A stretch of 64,000 bases of DNA, taken from positions 19,176 through 83,175 of the forward strand of contig NZ_JAQMHV010000014.1 in NCBI RefSeq assembly GCF_028307215.1, written 5' to 3'. Under the pieces are notes generated by a model that had not been told where the DNA came from, did no database searches, and saw only the letters and a program-made list of their open reading frames with translations. Source of the DNA: Falsirhodobacter sp. 20TX0035. GTDB lineage: Bacteria > Pseudomonadota > Alphaproteobacteria > Rhodobacterales > Rhodobacteraceae. This document shows positions 57,026 through 64,000 of the stretch, one piece after another (position 1 is the stretch's first letter; every line of letters begins with the position of its first letter). The position numbers were made by a program, and so were the translations under genes.

Positions 57026-58662
57026 GGGTGGCGATGGCGTGGTGTCTTGCCGATGCCGGGGTTGAAGCAGTTGGTCGGATCCAGCGCCGCGTAATGGGCG
57101 GCCAGCGCGGGCTTGGCCTTATAAAGATGCCCGACATTGTGTTCGGCGGGATATTCCGCCCCCCGCGCGTCCAGCCGTTCCAGCATGGCGGCCTTCACGG
57201 CGGCGGCGTCCGCGCCGGGCTTCAGCACGTAATCCTGATGCAGCACGTGGCACAGGAAGTGGCCATAATACAGCTTCTGTTCCACCTGCGAGTCGAATTC
57301 GGGGGGAAGCCGCTCAAACCACTCCGTGTCGTTGCGGCGCAGCGCGATGTCGAGGGCGAGGATTTCGCCCCTCCGGTGCACGGCGCCGTAGCGGACGGCG
57401 GCGCCCGCGGCGGCGAAGCGGTGCAGTATGGCCTTGCCGGCTTCGTCCTTGTCACAGGCGAACCAGCCCTGCCCCACAGTCTGCGTCAGGATGTCTTCCG
57501 TCTGCGCCGCCGTGGCGCCCGACACCTTCAGGATCAGGTGATGTTCATAGCAAGCGCGAAACTCCAGCATCCGGCGCGGCAGGGCCTCCGGCAGCAGGCG
57601 CGACAGGCCCTGCAGCACGCGATCCGTCAGCCCCTTCGGCAAGCGCGCGTCCAGCGCCCCCTTCAGCGCGAAGAAGCGCGGCAGCCGGTCCGTGCCCAGC
57701 CAGTGGATCATCAGCACCGTGTCCTTGCCATAGCGATGGGTGATGTCGAAACAGTCGCGGTGCAGGTATTCGCCGCTGACCGGCAGCTCCGGCAGTTCGG
57801 TCAGCAGGCGGCGGCGCAGGTCGGTCAGGGCAGCCGTGTCGTTGGTGCCGATGTAGTAGATCCGGTCCCCCGCCTCGGCCGCGAAGGTGTCCAGCCGCAC
57901 GGCGAAGACCGCGACCTTTCCGGCCGAACCCGACGCCTCGTGCAGGCCGCGCGGGTCGGCGTTGAAGCGGGCGGGCGTGGCCGCCTGCACGTCGCGCACG
58001 CGTTCGGCATAATTGTGGTCCGAGGCGCGGCCCGCCTGATGAACTGTTCCGATCTCCCCACGGTCTAGGCGGTCCAGCATCTCCTGGGGCGTGTCGCCCA
58101 GGTCGATGCCCAGATGGTTGACCAATCGCAGCACGCCATCCGCGCCCACCTGCGCGAACAGCGCGCATTCGGTGTAGGACGGCCCCCGCCGCACCAGCGC
58201 GCCGCCCGAATTGTTGCACACGCCCCCCACGATCGACGCGCCAAGGCAGGACGACCCGATCACGGAATGCGGGGTCCGCCCCTCCTTCCCCAGCAGCCGT
58301 TCCAGCGTGTAGAGCGTTCCGCCCGGCAGGCTCAGGATCTGGCGGCCGCCGTCCAGCAGGTGGATGCGGTCCAGCCGCAGGGTGGAGATGATGACCACGG
58401 GCCGGTCATACGCCCCCTTGGGGGTCGATCCTTCGGTCAGCCCCGTATTCGCCGCCTGCAGGATCAGGATGGCCCCCGCCTCCACCGCCGCCTGAAGCAC
58501 GGCCCACATCTCGCGCAGCGTGCCGGGGATTACGACGGCCGCCGCCTCTCCCTCGCCCGACCGGAAGCCCTTGCGGAAACGCTCGGTCGCGTGGGGTTCG
58601 GTCAGGCAGTGGCGCGCGCCCACAATGGCGGTCAGGCGCTGGGTCAGGCTGTCATGCGGCAT
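57019..58662 (-). CDS. dld: Quinone-dependent D-lactate dehydrogenase
   Basis: The protein is 547 aa. FAD domain with ILILQAANTGLTEGSTPKGA and GSSCLGASIVGGVCNNSGGA. The Dld-specific C-terminal membrane-binding domain has IHWLGTDRLPRFFALKGALD, LEFRACYEHHLILKVSGATA, LYYGHFLCHVLHQDYVLKPG and EYPAEHNVGHLYKAKPALAA. It oxidises D-lactate at the inner membrane and feeds ubiquinone. The ATG at 58662 (MPHDSLTQRL) fits the family; longer forms run into the divergent promoter. Neighbour GloA suggests a methylglyoxal-to-D-lactate route. Confidence 0.93.
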   Translation of the reverse strand: MPHDSLTQRLTAIVGARHCLTEPHATERFRKGFRSGEGEAAAVVIPGTLREMWAVLQAAVEAGAILILQAANTGLTEGSTPKGAYDRPVVIISTLRLDRIHLLDGGRQILSLPGGTLYTLERLLGKEGRTPHSVIGSSCLGASIVGGVCNNSGGALVRRGPSYTECALFAQVGADGVLRLVNHLGIDLGDTPQEMLDRLDRGEIGTVHQAGRASDHNYAERVRDVQAATPARFNADPRGLHEASGSAGKVAVFAVRLDTFAAEAGDRIYYIGTNDTAALTDLRRRLLTELPELPVSGEYLHRDCFDITHRYGKDTVLMIHWLGTDRLPRFFALKGALDARLPKGLTDRVLQGLSRLLPEALPRRMLEFRACYEHHLILKVSGATAAQTEDILTQTVGQGWFACDKDEAGKAILHRFAAAGAAVRYGAVHRRGEILALDIALRRNDTEWFERLPPEFDSQVEQKLYYGHFLCHVLHQDYVLKPGADAAAVKAAMLERLDARGAEYPAEHNVGHLYKAKPALAAHYAALDPTNCFNPGIGKTPRHRHPY

Positions 58663-58708
58663 CGGTCGTCTCTCCCCTTCATTCGGTCCAGCATAAATTT
58701 TCCACGAT

Positions 58709-58740
58709 CCTGCGGGTAGTATGGGCATAATACCCGCAGG
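58709..58740. promoter_or_regulatory. 32-nt palindrome between dld and the gloA-like gene
   Basis: CCTGCGGGTAGTAT (58709-58722) and ATAATACCCGCAGG (58727-58740) pair with one mismatch around GGGC. It is centred in the divergent promoter region and contains the GCGGGTAGTA-N6-TAATAC pattern. A dimeric regulator is likely. Confidence 0.6.
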
Positions 58741-58790
58741 CCGGTTTCCGCGCCTAACATCGGTCCCATATGAGGATGAGGAGGGAACGC

Positions 58791-59186
58791 TTGGCGAAAT
58801 TCGTGCACAGCATGATCCGGGTTCTGGACGAAGGGCGCTCCGTCGCCTTCTACGACCGCGCCTTCGGGCTGAACGTGGCCGACCGGATCGAGTTCGACGA
58901 CTTCGTGCTCGTCTACCTGTCGAACGCGGAGAACACGTTCGAACTGGAGTTGACGATCAACAAGGGCCAGACTGAGCCTTACGATCCGGGCAAGGGCTAC
59001 GGCCATTCCGCCTTCGTAGTGGAGGACGTGGACGCCGAACATGCGCGGTTCGAGGCGGAGGGGCTGGCTCCGCGCAAGCTGGTGGATTTCCAGCATGAAG
59101 GGCGCACGCTGGCACGGTTCTTCTTCGTGCAGGACCCCGACGGCTATCAGATCGAGGTGATCGGACGCGGAGGACGGTTCGGCTGA
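58791..59186 (+). CDS. gloA: Glyoxalase I-like VOC protein
   Basis: The protein is 131 aa from a TTG start that has GAGGAGGG 5 nt upstream; this gives the usual MAKFVHSMIRVLDEGRSVAF opening. Metal-ligand candidates: His6, Glu in ENTFELELTINKG, His in GYGHSAFVVEDVD and Glu in DPDGYQIEVIGRG. It would convert the methylglyoxal-glutathione adduct to S-lactoylglutathione. First gene of an operon with the GMC oxidoreductase. Confidence 0.85.
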   Translation: MAKFVHSMIRVLDEGRSVAFYDRAFGLNVADRIEFDDFVLVYLSNAENTFELELTINKGQTEPYDPGKGYGHSAFVVEDVDAEHARFEAEGLAPRKLVDFQHEGRTLARFFFVQDPDGYQIEVIGRGGRFG

Positions 59187-59237
59187 GGGATGAATGCGGC
59201 CTGTGGAGGGGCCGCGGGAGTTTTGGGAGGAGACACC

Positions 59238-59753
59238 ATGGAAATGACGCGCAGCGTGCCTTCGGGCAGCGCGTCCTCGGTGGCCGTGTCGACGGTCGCC
59301 GACGACAACTACAAACGCATCCCGATCGGGCTTGAACGCGGATCGGGATCGCGCAAGCTTCTCGCGCGGATGCTGCGGGTGATGTTCCCGCATCCGCAGA
59401 TCGGCGACGACCCCTATATCCGCACCGCCGAGGCCGTGCTGAACATGGCCTGCGAAAAGCCGGGCCGGCAGGTGGCCTTCGCCGCCGCCATTCAGGACCT
59501 GATGAACCTGAAGTTCGAGGAGATGGACGACGCGGCCGCGCTGGACCATCTGCGCGGCATGCAGGGCCACGACTTCTTCACGCAGGTGCAGGGTTCGGCG
59601 CTTCTGGCCTTCTATGACGATCCCGAGGTGTGGGAGGCGCTCGGCTACGAGGGGCCAAGCTTCGACAAGGGCGGTTACGTGAACCGGGGGTTCAACGACC
59701 TCGACTGGCTGCCCGAGCCGCGGATCGAAGAATATCAGGGGGGTGAGGCATGA
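59238..59753 (+). CDS. Gluconate 2-dehydrogenase subunit 3-like protein, no Tat signal
   Basis: The protein is 171 aa. RKLLARMLRVMFPHPQIGDD, AVLNMACEKPGRQVAFAAAI, then LMNLKFEEMDDAAALDHLRG and FFTQVQGSALLAFYDDPEVW follow the subunit 3 pattern. Those proteins normally carry a twin-Arg leader that co-exports the flavoprotein; none is seen here. GGGAGGAG lies 5 nt before the ATG. Couples by ATGA to the GMC gene. Confidence 0.78.
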   Translation: MEMTRSVPSGSASSVAVSTVADDNYKRIPIGLERGSGSRKLLARMLRVMFPHPQIGDDPYIRTAEAVLNMACEKPGRQVAFAAAIQDLMNLKFEEMDDAAALDHLRGMQGHDFFTQVQGSALLAFYDDPEVWEALGYEGPSFDKGGYVNRGFNDLDWLPEPRIEEYQGGEA

Positions 59754-61315
59754 CACAGATCGCACAGGACGAACCCGCCGTTGTCATCATCGGATCGGGC
59801 GCGGGCGGCGGCACGCTCGCCTATGAGTTGACGAAGCAGGGCATCCCTTGCGTCGTGCTGGAAGCCGGTCCCTACCTGAAAAACGAGGATTACGAGAACG
59901 ACGAGTGGAAGGCCTTCCACCAGATGGCCTGGCTCGACCCGCGCACGACCTCGGGTTCGTGGCGCATCGCGAAGGACTTTCCCGCCTTGCCCGCCTGGAT
60001 CGTGAAGGCCGTGGGCGGCACCACGACGCACTGGTCGGGCGCCACGCCCCGCTTCAAGGACCACGAGTTCAAGGCCCTGTCCACCTATGGCAAGGTCGAA
60101 GGCGCGAACCTGCTGGACTGGCCCATCACACTGGCCGAGATGGAGCCCTATTACGACCGGGCCGAGATCGCGATGGGATCGACCCACCGCCACGGGCGGA
60201 AGGCGCTGCCGGCCAACAACAACTACAAGGTATTTGCCAACGGGGCAGAGCGTGTGGGCTACAAGATGTACGCCACGGGCCCCTATGCCACCAACGCCGA
60301 ACCCTATGACGGCCGCCCCGCCTCCATCCAGGACGGCTTCAACTTCCAGGGCGACAAGAGCGGGGCGAAGTGGTCGATCATGGTGCGGGAAATCCCGCGC
60401 GCGCTGGAGACGGGCCTTCTCGACCTGCGCCCCGACAGCCACGCGGTGCGCATCACGCATGACGCGGCGGGCAAGGCCGACGCGGTGATCTATGCCGACA
60501 AGGACGGGCATCTGCAACGTCAGGCGGCGCGCGTGGTCTGCGTGGCCGGCAACTCGATCGAGACCGCTCGCCTTCTGCTGCTGTCCGACAGCTCGCGGTA
60601 CCCCAAGGGGCTGGCCAACGGGTCGGATCAGGTGGGCCGCAACTACATGCGGCACCTGACCGGATCGGTCTATGCCCGCTTCGACAAGCCGGTGCGCATG
60701 TACAGGGGCGAAACCATGGCCGGCCTGATCGCGGACGAAGCGAGGCACGATCCCTCGCGCGGCTTCGTGGGTGGCTTCTACATGGAGACGATCTCCCTCG
60801 GGCCGGCCTTCCTGGCAGCCTTTGCCGAACCCGGCGCCTGGGGGCCGGAGTTCGCCGAGATCATGAACGCCTATGCCAACACCGCGGGCATGTGGATCGT
60901 GGGCGAGGACATGCCGCAGGAAACGAACCGCGTCACCCTGTCGGAAAAGGTGCGCGACCAGTGGGACCTTCCCGTGGCAAACGTGCATTTCGACGATCAC
61001 GCCAACGATGTCGCGATGCGCGAATATGGCTATGGCCGGGCCGAGGCGATCTATGGCGCGGTGGGCGCCATCGGGCATCACCGCACGCCGCCCTACCCGT
61101 CGACCCACAACCTCGGCACCTGCCGGATGAGCGCGGATCCTTCGGACGGCGTCTGCGACCGCAACGGCCGCACGCATGAGGTGGAGAACCTCTTCATCTC
61201 GGACGGGTCGCAAATGACCACGGGGGCGGCGGCGAACCCGACGCTGACCATCGTGGCGCTGGCGATGCGGCAGGCTGACCATCTGGCGGGTGAACTGAAG
61301 CGCGGCAACCTGTGA
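59750..61315 (+). CDS. GMC-family FAD oxidoreductase (gluconate 2-dehydrogenase large-subunit-like)
   Basis: The protein is 521 aa. FAD-binding PAVVIIGSGAGGGTLAYELT, VGGTTTHWSGATPRFKDHEF, AGNSIETARLLLLSDSSRYP, and the catalytic His in STHNLGTCRMSADPSDGVCD with Asn in ANPTLTIVALAMRQADHLAG. It oxidises an alcohol or sugar acid. Usual partners are subunit 3 (present) and a multi-haem cytochrome (absent from the window), so the electron acceptor is unknown. Confidence 0.88.
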   Translation: MTQIAQDEPAVVIIGSGAGGGTLAYELTKQGIPCVVLEAGPYLKNEDYENDEWKAFHQMAWLDPRTTSGSWRIAKDFPALPAWIVKAVGGTTTHWSGATPRFKDHEFKALSTYGKVEGANLLDWPITLAEMEPYYDRAEIAMGSTHRHGRKALPANNNYKVFANGAERVGYKMYATGPYATNAEPYDGRPASIQDGFNFQGDKSGAKWSIMVREIPRALETGLLDLRPDSHAVRITHDAAGKADAVIYADKDGHLQRQAARVVCVAGNSIETARLLLLSDSSRYPKGLANGSDQVGRNYMRHLTGSVYARFDKPVRMYRGETMAGLIADEARHDPSRGFVGGFYMETISLGPAFLAAFAEPGAWGPEFAEIMNAYANTAGMWIVGEDMPQETNRVTLSEKVRDQWDLPVANVHFDDHANDVAMREYGYGRAEAIYGAVGAIGHHRTPPYPSTHNLGTCRMSADPSDGVCDRNGRTHEVENLFISDGSQMTTGAAANPTLTIVALAMRQADHLAGELKRGNL

Positions 61316-61321
61316 ACCGGC

Positions 61322-61339
61322 GGGGGCGTCCGCGCCCCC
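61322..61339 (+). terminator. GC hairpin between the GMC and RHH genes
   Basis: GGGGGCG-TCCG-CGCCCCC is a perfect 7-bp stem with a 4-nt loop just after the GMC stop. No U-run; may only attenuate. Confidence 0.45.
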
Positions 61340-61369
61340 TGCCGCGAACGATCTGAAGGAGAAGGCAAG

Positions 61370-61741
61370 ATGTGCAGGGTCTTCATCGGGGCCGATCCCC
61401 AGCTTTGGGAAAGCCACACCCGTTCCCTCCGGATGGACGGGATGGTCACCAGCGTGCGGCTGGAAAACATGTTCTGGACCGTGCTGGAGGAGATCGCGGC
61501 CAAGGACGACATGAACGTGCCGCAACTGCTTCACCAGCTTTACAATGAATCCATCGACGAGGGGCATGATCTGGGCAACTTCACCTCGTTCCTGAGGGTG
61601 TGCTGCCTGCGGTTCATCGATTTGCGACTGAAGGGCCTGCTGCGCGAAGGGGCGGACGCGCTGCCGGCCGACCGCATCCTGAAGATGGAGGCGGAGGAGA
61701 CGCTGCGGCGCGCACGTCCCGCCCCGGGCCGTCCGAACTGA
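61370..61741 (+). CDS. Ribbon-helix-helix protein (RHH_4 family)
   Basis: The protein is 123 aa. MCRVFIGADPQLWESHTRSL leads to SLRMDGMVTSVRLENMFWTV and EEIAAKDDMNVPQLLHQLYN, a ribbon-helix-helix pair specific to alphaproteobacterial RHH_4 proteins. The C-terminal helix LGNFTSFLRVCCLRFIDLRL follows. It may regulate the GMC operon. AAGGAGAAGG precedes the ATG. Confidence 0.8.
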   Translation: MCRVFIGADPQLWESHTRSLRMDGMVTSVRLENMFWTVLEEIAAKDDMNVPQLLHQLYNESIDEGHDLGNFTSFLRVCCLRFIDLRLKGLLREGADALPADRILKMEAEETLRRARPAPGRPN

Positions 61742-61744
61742 ACA

Positions 61745-61781
61745 TGTCATCGGCGGCGGGACACATCCGCCGCCGATGACA
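61745..61781 (+). terminator. Long perfect hairpin before the DHH gene
   Basis: TGTCATCGGCGGCGG and its exact complement pair over 15 bp around a 7-nt loop, 3 nt past the RHH stop. Strong transcription stop or mRNA-stability structure; no U-run. Confidence 0.65.
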
Positions 61782-61815
61782 GGAAACCAAACGCCCGTCC
61801 CGCCCGTTGACGGGC

Positions 61816-62865
61816 ATGTCGCACAGCCCCATCCAGACCCCGGCCGATGTGGAACCCGCCTTCCGGGCGGCGCTGGACCGCTTCGATCCCGCCCGCCGCC
61901 CCCTGATTCTGGGCCATTTCGACGCCGACGGCCTGTCCGCCGTCGCGACCCTGGCGCGGGTGCTGGAACGCCTTGGCCGCCCGGCCGACATCCGCATCAC
62001 CGGCAAGGGGGAAAACCCCTGGTCTCCCGCCCTTCGGGCCGAGCTGGAGGCGCGCCGCCCCGGTGGCCTGATCGTGACCGATCTGGGCGTGCGCGCGGGC
62101 GACATCCTGCCCGGAACACCCACCGTTCTGATCGACCACCACGTGCCCACCGGCGCCCCGGGCGAGGCCACTGTCATTTCCGGCAACGGCTGGACGCCGG
62201 AGCCGACCTCCTCCCTTCTGGCCTGGTGGTGCGCGGGCGCGCCGGAGGATCTGTCCTGGCTGGCCGCTATGGGCCTGATCGGCGACATGGCCTCCGACGC
62301 GTTTCCCGAACTGGCCGAGGCGCAGGCCCGTTTCGGCAAGACGGCGCTGCGGGACGCCGTGTCGCTGGTCAATGCCCCGCGCCGCACGGCACGGGCCGAT
62401 GCCGGCCCGGCGCTGGCGCTTCTGCTCCGCTGCACCTCCCCGAAGGATCTGCTGAAGGGCGGGCATTCGGAAACGGCCGATCTGCACGCCGCCAAGGCCG
62501 AGGTCGCGGCCGAGATGGAGGTCGCGAAACGGGTGCCGCCCAAGGTGCGCGGAGATGTGGCGATGATCCGCTTCGCCTCCCCCTGCCAAGTGCATCCCCT
62601 GGTGGCGCAGGGCTGGCGTGGGCGGCTGAAGGACAAGATCGTGCTGGCCGTGAACACCGGCTACCGCCCCGGCTGGATCCATTTCGCGGCCCGCACGGCG
62701 ACGGGCACCGACCTCATCCGCTTTCTGGCCGAACATCGCCCGCCCGGTGCGGGCGAGGAATACGGCAGCGGCCACGTGCAGGCCACGGGCGGCGCGCTGC
62801 GGCCCGCCGACTGGAACGACTTCGCCACCCGCATCGGCTTTCCCGACGAAAAGGTCCCCGAATGA
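61816..62865 (+). CDS. DHH-family phosphoesterase (RecJ-like)
   Basis: The protein is 349 aa. LILGHFDADGLSAVATLARV (DHH motif with DxD), GLIVTDLGVRAGDIL, TVLIDHHVPTGAPGEATVIS (IDHH motif) and AAMGLIGDMASDAF give the metal-site Asp/His set. The C-terminal DHHA1-like half has YRPGWIHFAARTATGTDLIR and EEYGSGHVQATGGALRPADW. It is shorter than RecJ (about 550-570 aa) and lacks its OB and linker domains. A single-strand exonuclease or nanoRNase-type role is possible. Four-nt overlap with the UV endonuclease gene suggests a joint repair job. Confidence 0.8.
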   Translation: MSHSPIQTPADVEPAFRAALDRFDPARRPLILGHFDADGLSAVATLARVLERLGRPADIRITGKGENPWSPALRAELEARRPGGLIVTDLGVRAGDILPGTPTVLIDHHVPTGAPGEATVISGNGWTPEPTSSLLAWWCAGAPEDLSWLAAMGLIGDMASDAFPELAEAQARFGKTALRDAVSLVNAPRRTARADAGPALALLLRCTSPKDLLKGGHSETADLHAAKAEVAAEMEVAKRVPPKVRGDVAMIRFASPCQVHPLVAQGWRGRLKDKIVLAVNTGYRPGWIHFAARTATGTDLIRFLAEHRPPGAGEEYGSGHVQATGGALRPADWNDFATRIGFPDEKVPE

Positions 62866-63923
62866 ACACCCGCCCCCTGCGTCTGGGCTTTCCCGTCAAG
62901 GTGATGGGCAAGCCGGATCTGAAAAGCAACGACACGCGGCGCTGGCAGCAGAACCCGCATCTGAAGACCTCGCTGGAATACCTCGACGCGATCCTCGACT
63001 ACCTCGTGAAGGTGGACATCGACATGTACCGCATGTCGTCGGACCTTGCCCCCTATGCGACCCATCCCGACATGCCGCAATTCCATAGCATGGTGGCAGA
63101 AAGCGATGCCGAACTGGCGGCCCTGGGCCAGAAGGCGCGATCGCTGGACATGCGGCTGTCGTTCCACCCGTCGCAGTTCGTGCTGCTGAACAGCCCCGAC
63201 GCGGCGCTGACGACGAAAAGCATCTGGGACCTGAGTTCGCAGGCCGAGATGCTGGACCGAATGGGCATGGGGCCGGAGGGTGTGCTGGTGACGCATGTGG
63301 GCGGCGTCTATGGCGACCGCGAACAAAGCCGCGCCCGCTGGATCGAGGGGTATGAGCAATGCCCCGAGCCCGTGCGTCGGCGTCTTGTGCTGGAAAACGA
63401 CGACATCCGCTTTTCGGCGGCCGACGTCCTGTGGATCCACGAACGCTGCGGTGTGCCGCTGATCTTCGATCACCAGCATTATTGCTGCCTGAACCCCGAG
63501 GGGCTGGAGCTTCGGTCGACCGTGGAGCAGTTCGTCCGGTCGTGGCCCGAAGGGGTGCGGCCGAAGATCCACTTCTCCTCCCCCCGGACGGAGCTGCGGG
63601 AGATCAAGCGCAAGCTGACGGAAAAGGAACGCGCGGCGCTGACAGCCAAGGGCGGCAAGTCCACCGCCCGCACCAAGACCGTGCTTCTGCCCCCGATCTG
63701 GACCGGGCACGCCGATTTCACCAACCCGTTCGAGTTCATCACCTTCATGCGGACGGTGGCGGGACTGGAGTTCGACGTGATGCTGGAGGCGAAGACCAAG
63801 GATCTGTCGCTTCTGAGGCTGCGGAGCGACCTGCTGCGCTATGCCCCCGACATCGCCGCGCGCTTCGGCGTGAAGGGCAGCGCCGCCGAAGAGACGTTCG
63901 AACTGGAAAGCGTCGAGGAGTGA
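62862..63923 (+). CDS. uvsE: UV-damage endonuclease
   Basis: The protein is 353 aa. LRLGFPVKVMGKPDLKSNDT, then MRLSFHPSQFVLLNSPDAAL, GVLVTHVGGVYGDREQSRAR, RRLVLENDDIRFSAADVLWI (metal Glu), VPLIFDHQHYCCLNPEGL, and KIHFSSPRTELREIKRK give the TIM-barrel metal residues of UVDE. It nicks 5' to UV photoproducts and other lesions, starting light-independent repair. The stop is 3 nt before the poly-G run, so the gene is complete. Confidence 0.93.
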   Translation: MNTRPLRLGFPVKVMGKPDLKSNDTRRWQQNPHLKTSLEYLDAILDYLVKVDIDMYRMSSDLAPYATHPDMPQFHSMVAESDAELAALGQKARSLDMRLSFHPSQFVLLNSPDAALTTKSIWDLSSQAEMLDRMGMGPEGVLVTHVGGVYGDREQSRARWIEGYEQCPEPVRRRLVLENDDIRFSAADVLWIHERCGVPLIFDHQHYCCLNPEGLELRSTVEQFVRSWPEGVRPKIHFSSPRTELREIKRKLTEKERAALTAKGGKSTARTKTVLLPPIWTGHADFTNPFEFITFMRTVAGLEFDVMLEAKTKDLSLLRLRSDLLRYAPDIAARFGVKGSAAEETFELESVEE

Positions 63924-63925
63924 GG

Positions 63926-64000
<75 letters not shown>

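Overview
The window is high-GC DNA with the gene content of an alphaproteobacterium of the Rhodobacteraceae/Paracoccaceae type: FAH/IlvD sugar-acid enzymes, a TRAP transporter, GMC/Dld dehydrogenases, DUF3131 proteins and dense ATGA/TGATG-coupled operons. It looks like one end of a draft contig. Positions 63927-64000 are an uninterrupted run of G, which is best read as a sequencing artefact.

Positions 1 to about 26.7 kb are the right-hand part of a temperate siphophage-like prophage. Its left end lies outside the window, inside the capsid gene. The structural/packaging block (1-7.0 kb) runs leftward: DUF2184 capsid, cement protein, DUF2213 scaffold/protease candidate, DUF1073 portal, PBSX-type large terminase and DUF2280 small terminase. 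It is interrupted by two probable insertions, an HNH-AP2 homing endonuclease and a lower-GC, plus-strand SinR/Cas2-like gene. A spacer with micro-ORFs (7.0-7.9 kb) follows. Then comes a leftward early operon (15988 to 8356) carrying a Cro-like regulator, RusA, an O-like HTH replication protein with internal iterons, a DUF4942-methyltransferase, a free-standing DnaA domain IV and many small proteins. The immunity region (about 15.7-18.0 kb) holds the divergent Cro-like and CI-like genes and three copies of a TGCTAAA-N3-TTTAGCA operator. A rightward early operon (18076 to 26632) encodes Gp157, a Rad52-type annealing protein, a protein with an SSB-like tail, a Ref-like HNH nuclease, a cytosine methyltransferase-like protein and the tyrosine integrase at the host junction.

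Host DNA starts with a secreted Fe/Mn superoxide dismutase. Next is one unbroken 14.8 kb operon (27857-42626) in which no gap exceeds 16 nt. It begins with a complete partner-switching module (REC-PP2C phosphatase, STAS antagonist, HATPase anti-sigma/kinase) and a hybrid histidine kinase with an Hpt domain. It continues with an envelope-spanning polysaccharide system: DUF3131, acyltransferase, BcsA-like processive GT2 without PilZ, a second DUF3131, a Pro-rich peptidoglycan-binding-like protein, an outer-membrane beta-barrel and a secreted esterase. I recognise no named system with this gene order, and it is the best candidate for something undescribed.

The rest is metabolism. A GntR-linked sugar-acid regulon (45.6-55.6 kb) contains a TRAP transporter, an FAH-family dehydratase, a D-2-hydroxyacid dehydrogenase, DenD-like and HIBADH-like dehydrogenases and an IlvD/Edd dehydratase, with two matching putative operators. 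An alcohol/lactate redox group (56.1-61.3 kb) contains an SDR, Dld, a GloA-like protein, a gluconate-2-dehydrogenase subunit-3-like protein and a GMC oxidoreductase, with a shared inverted-repeat motif. The window ends with a DHH phosphoesterase coupled to UV-damage endonuclease.
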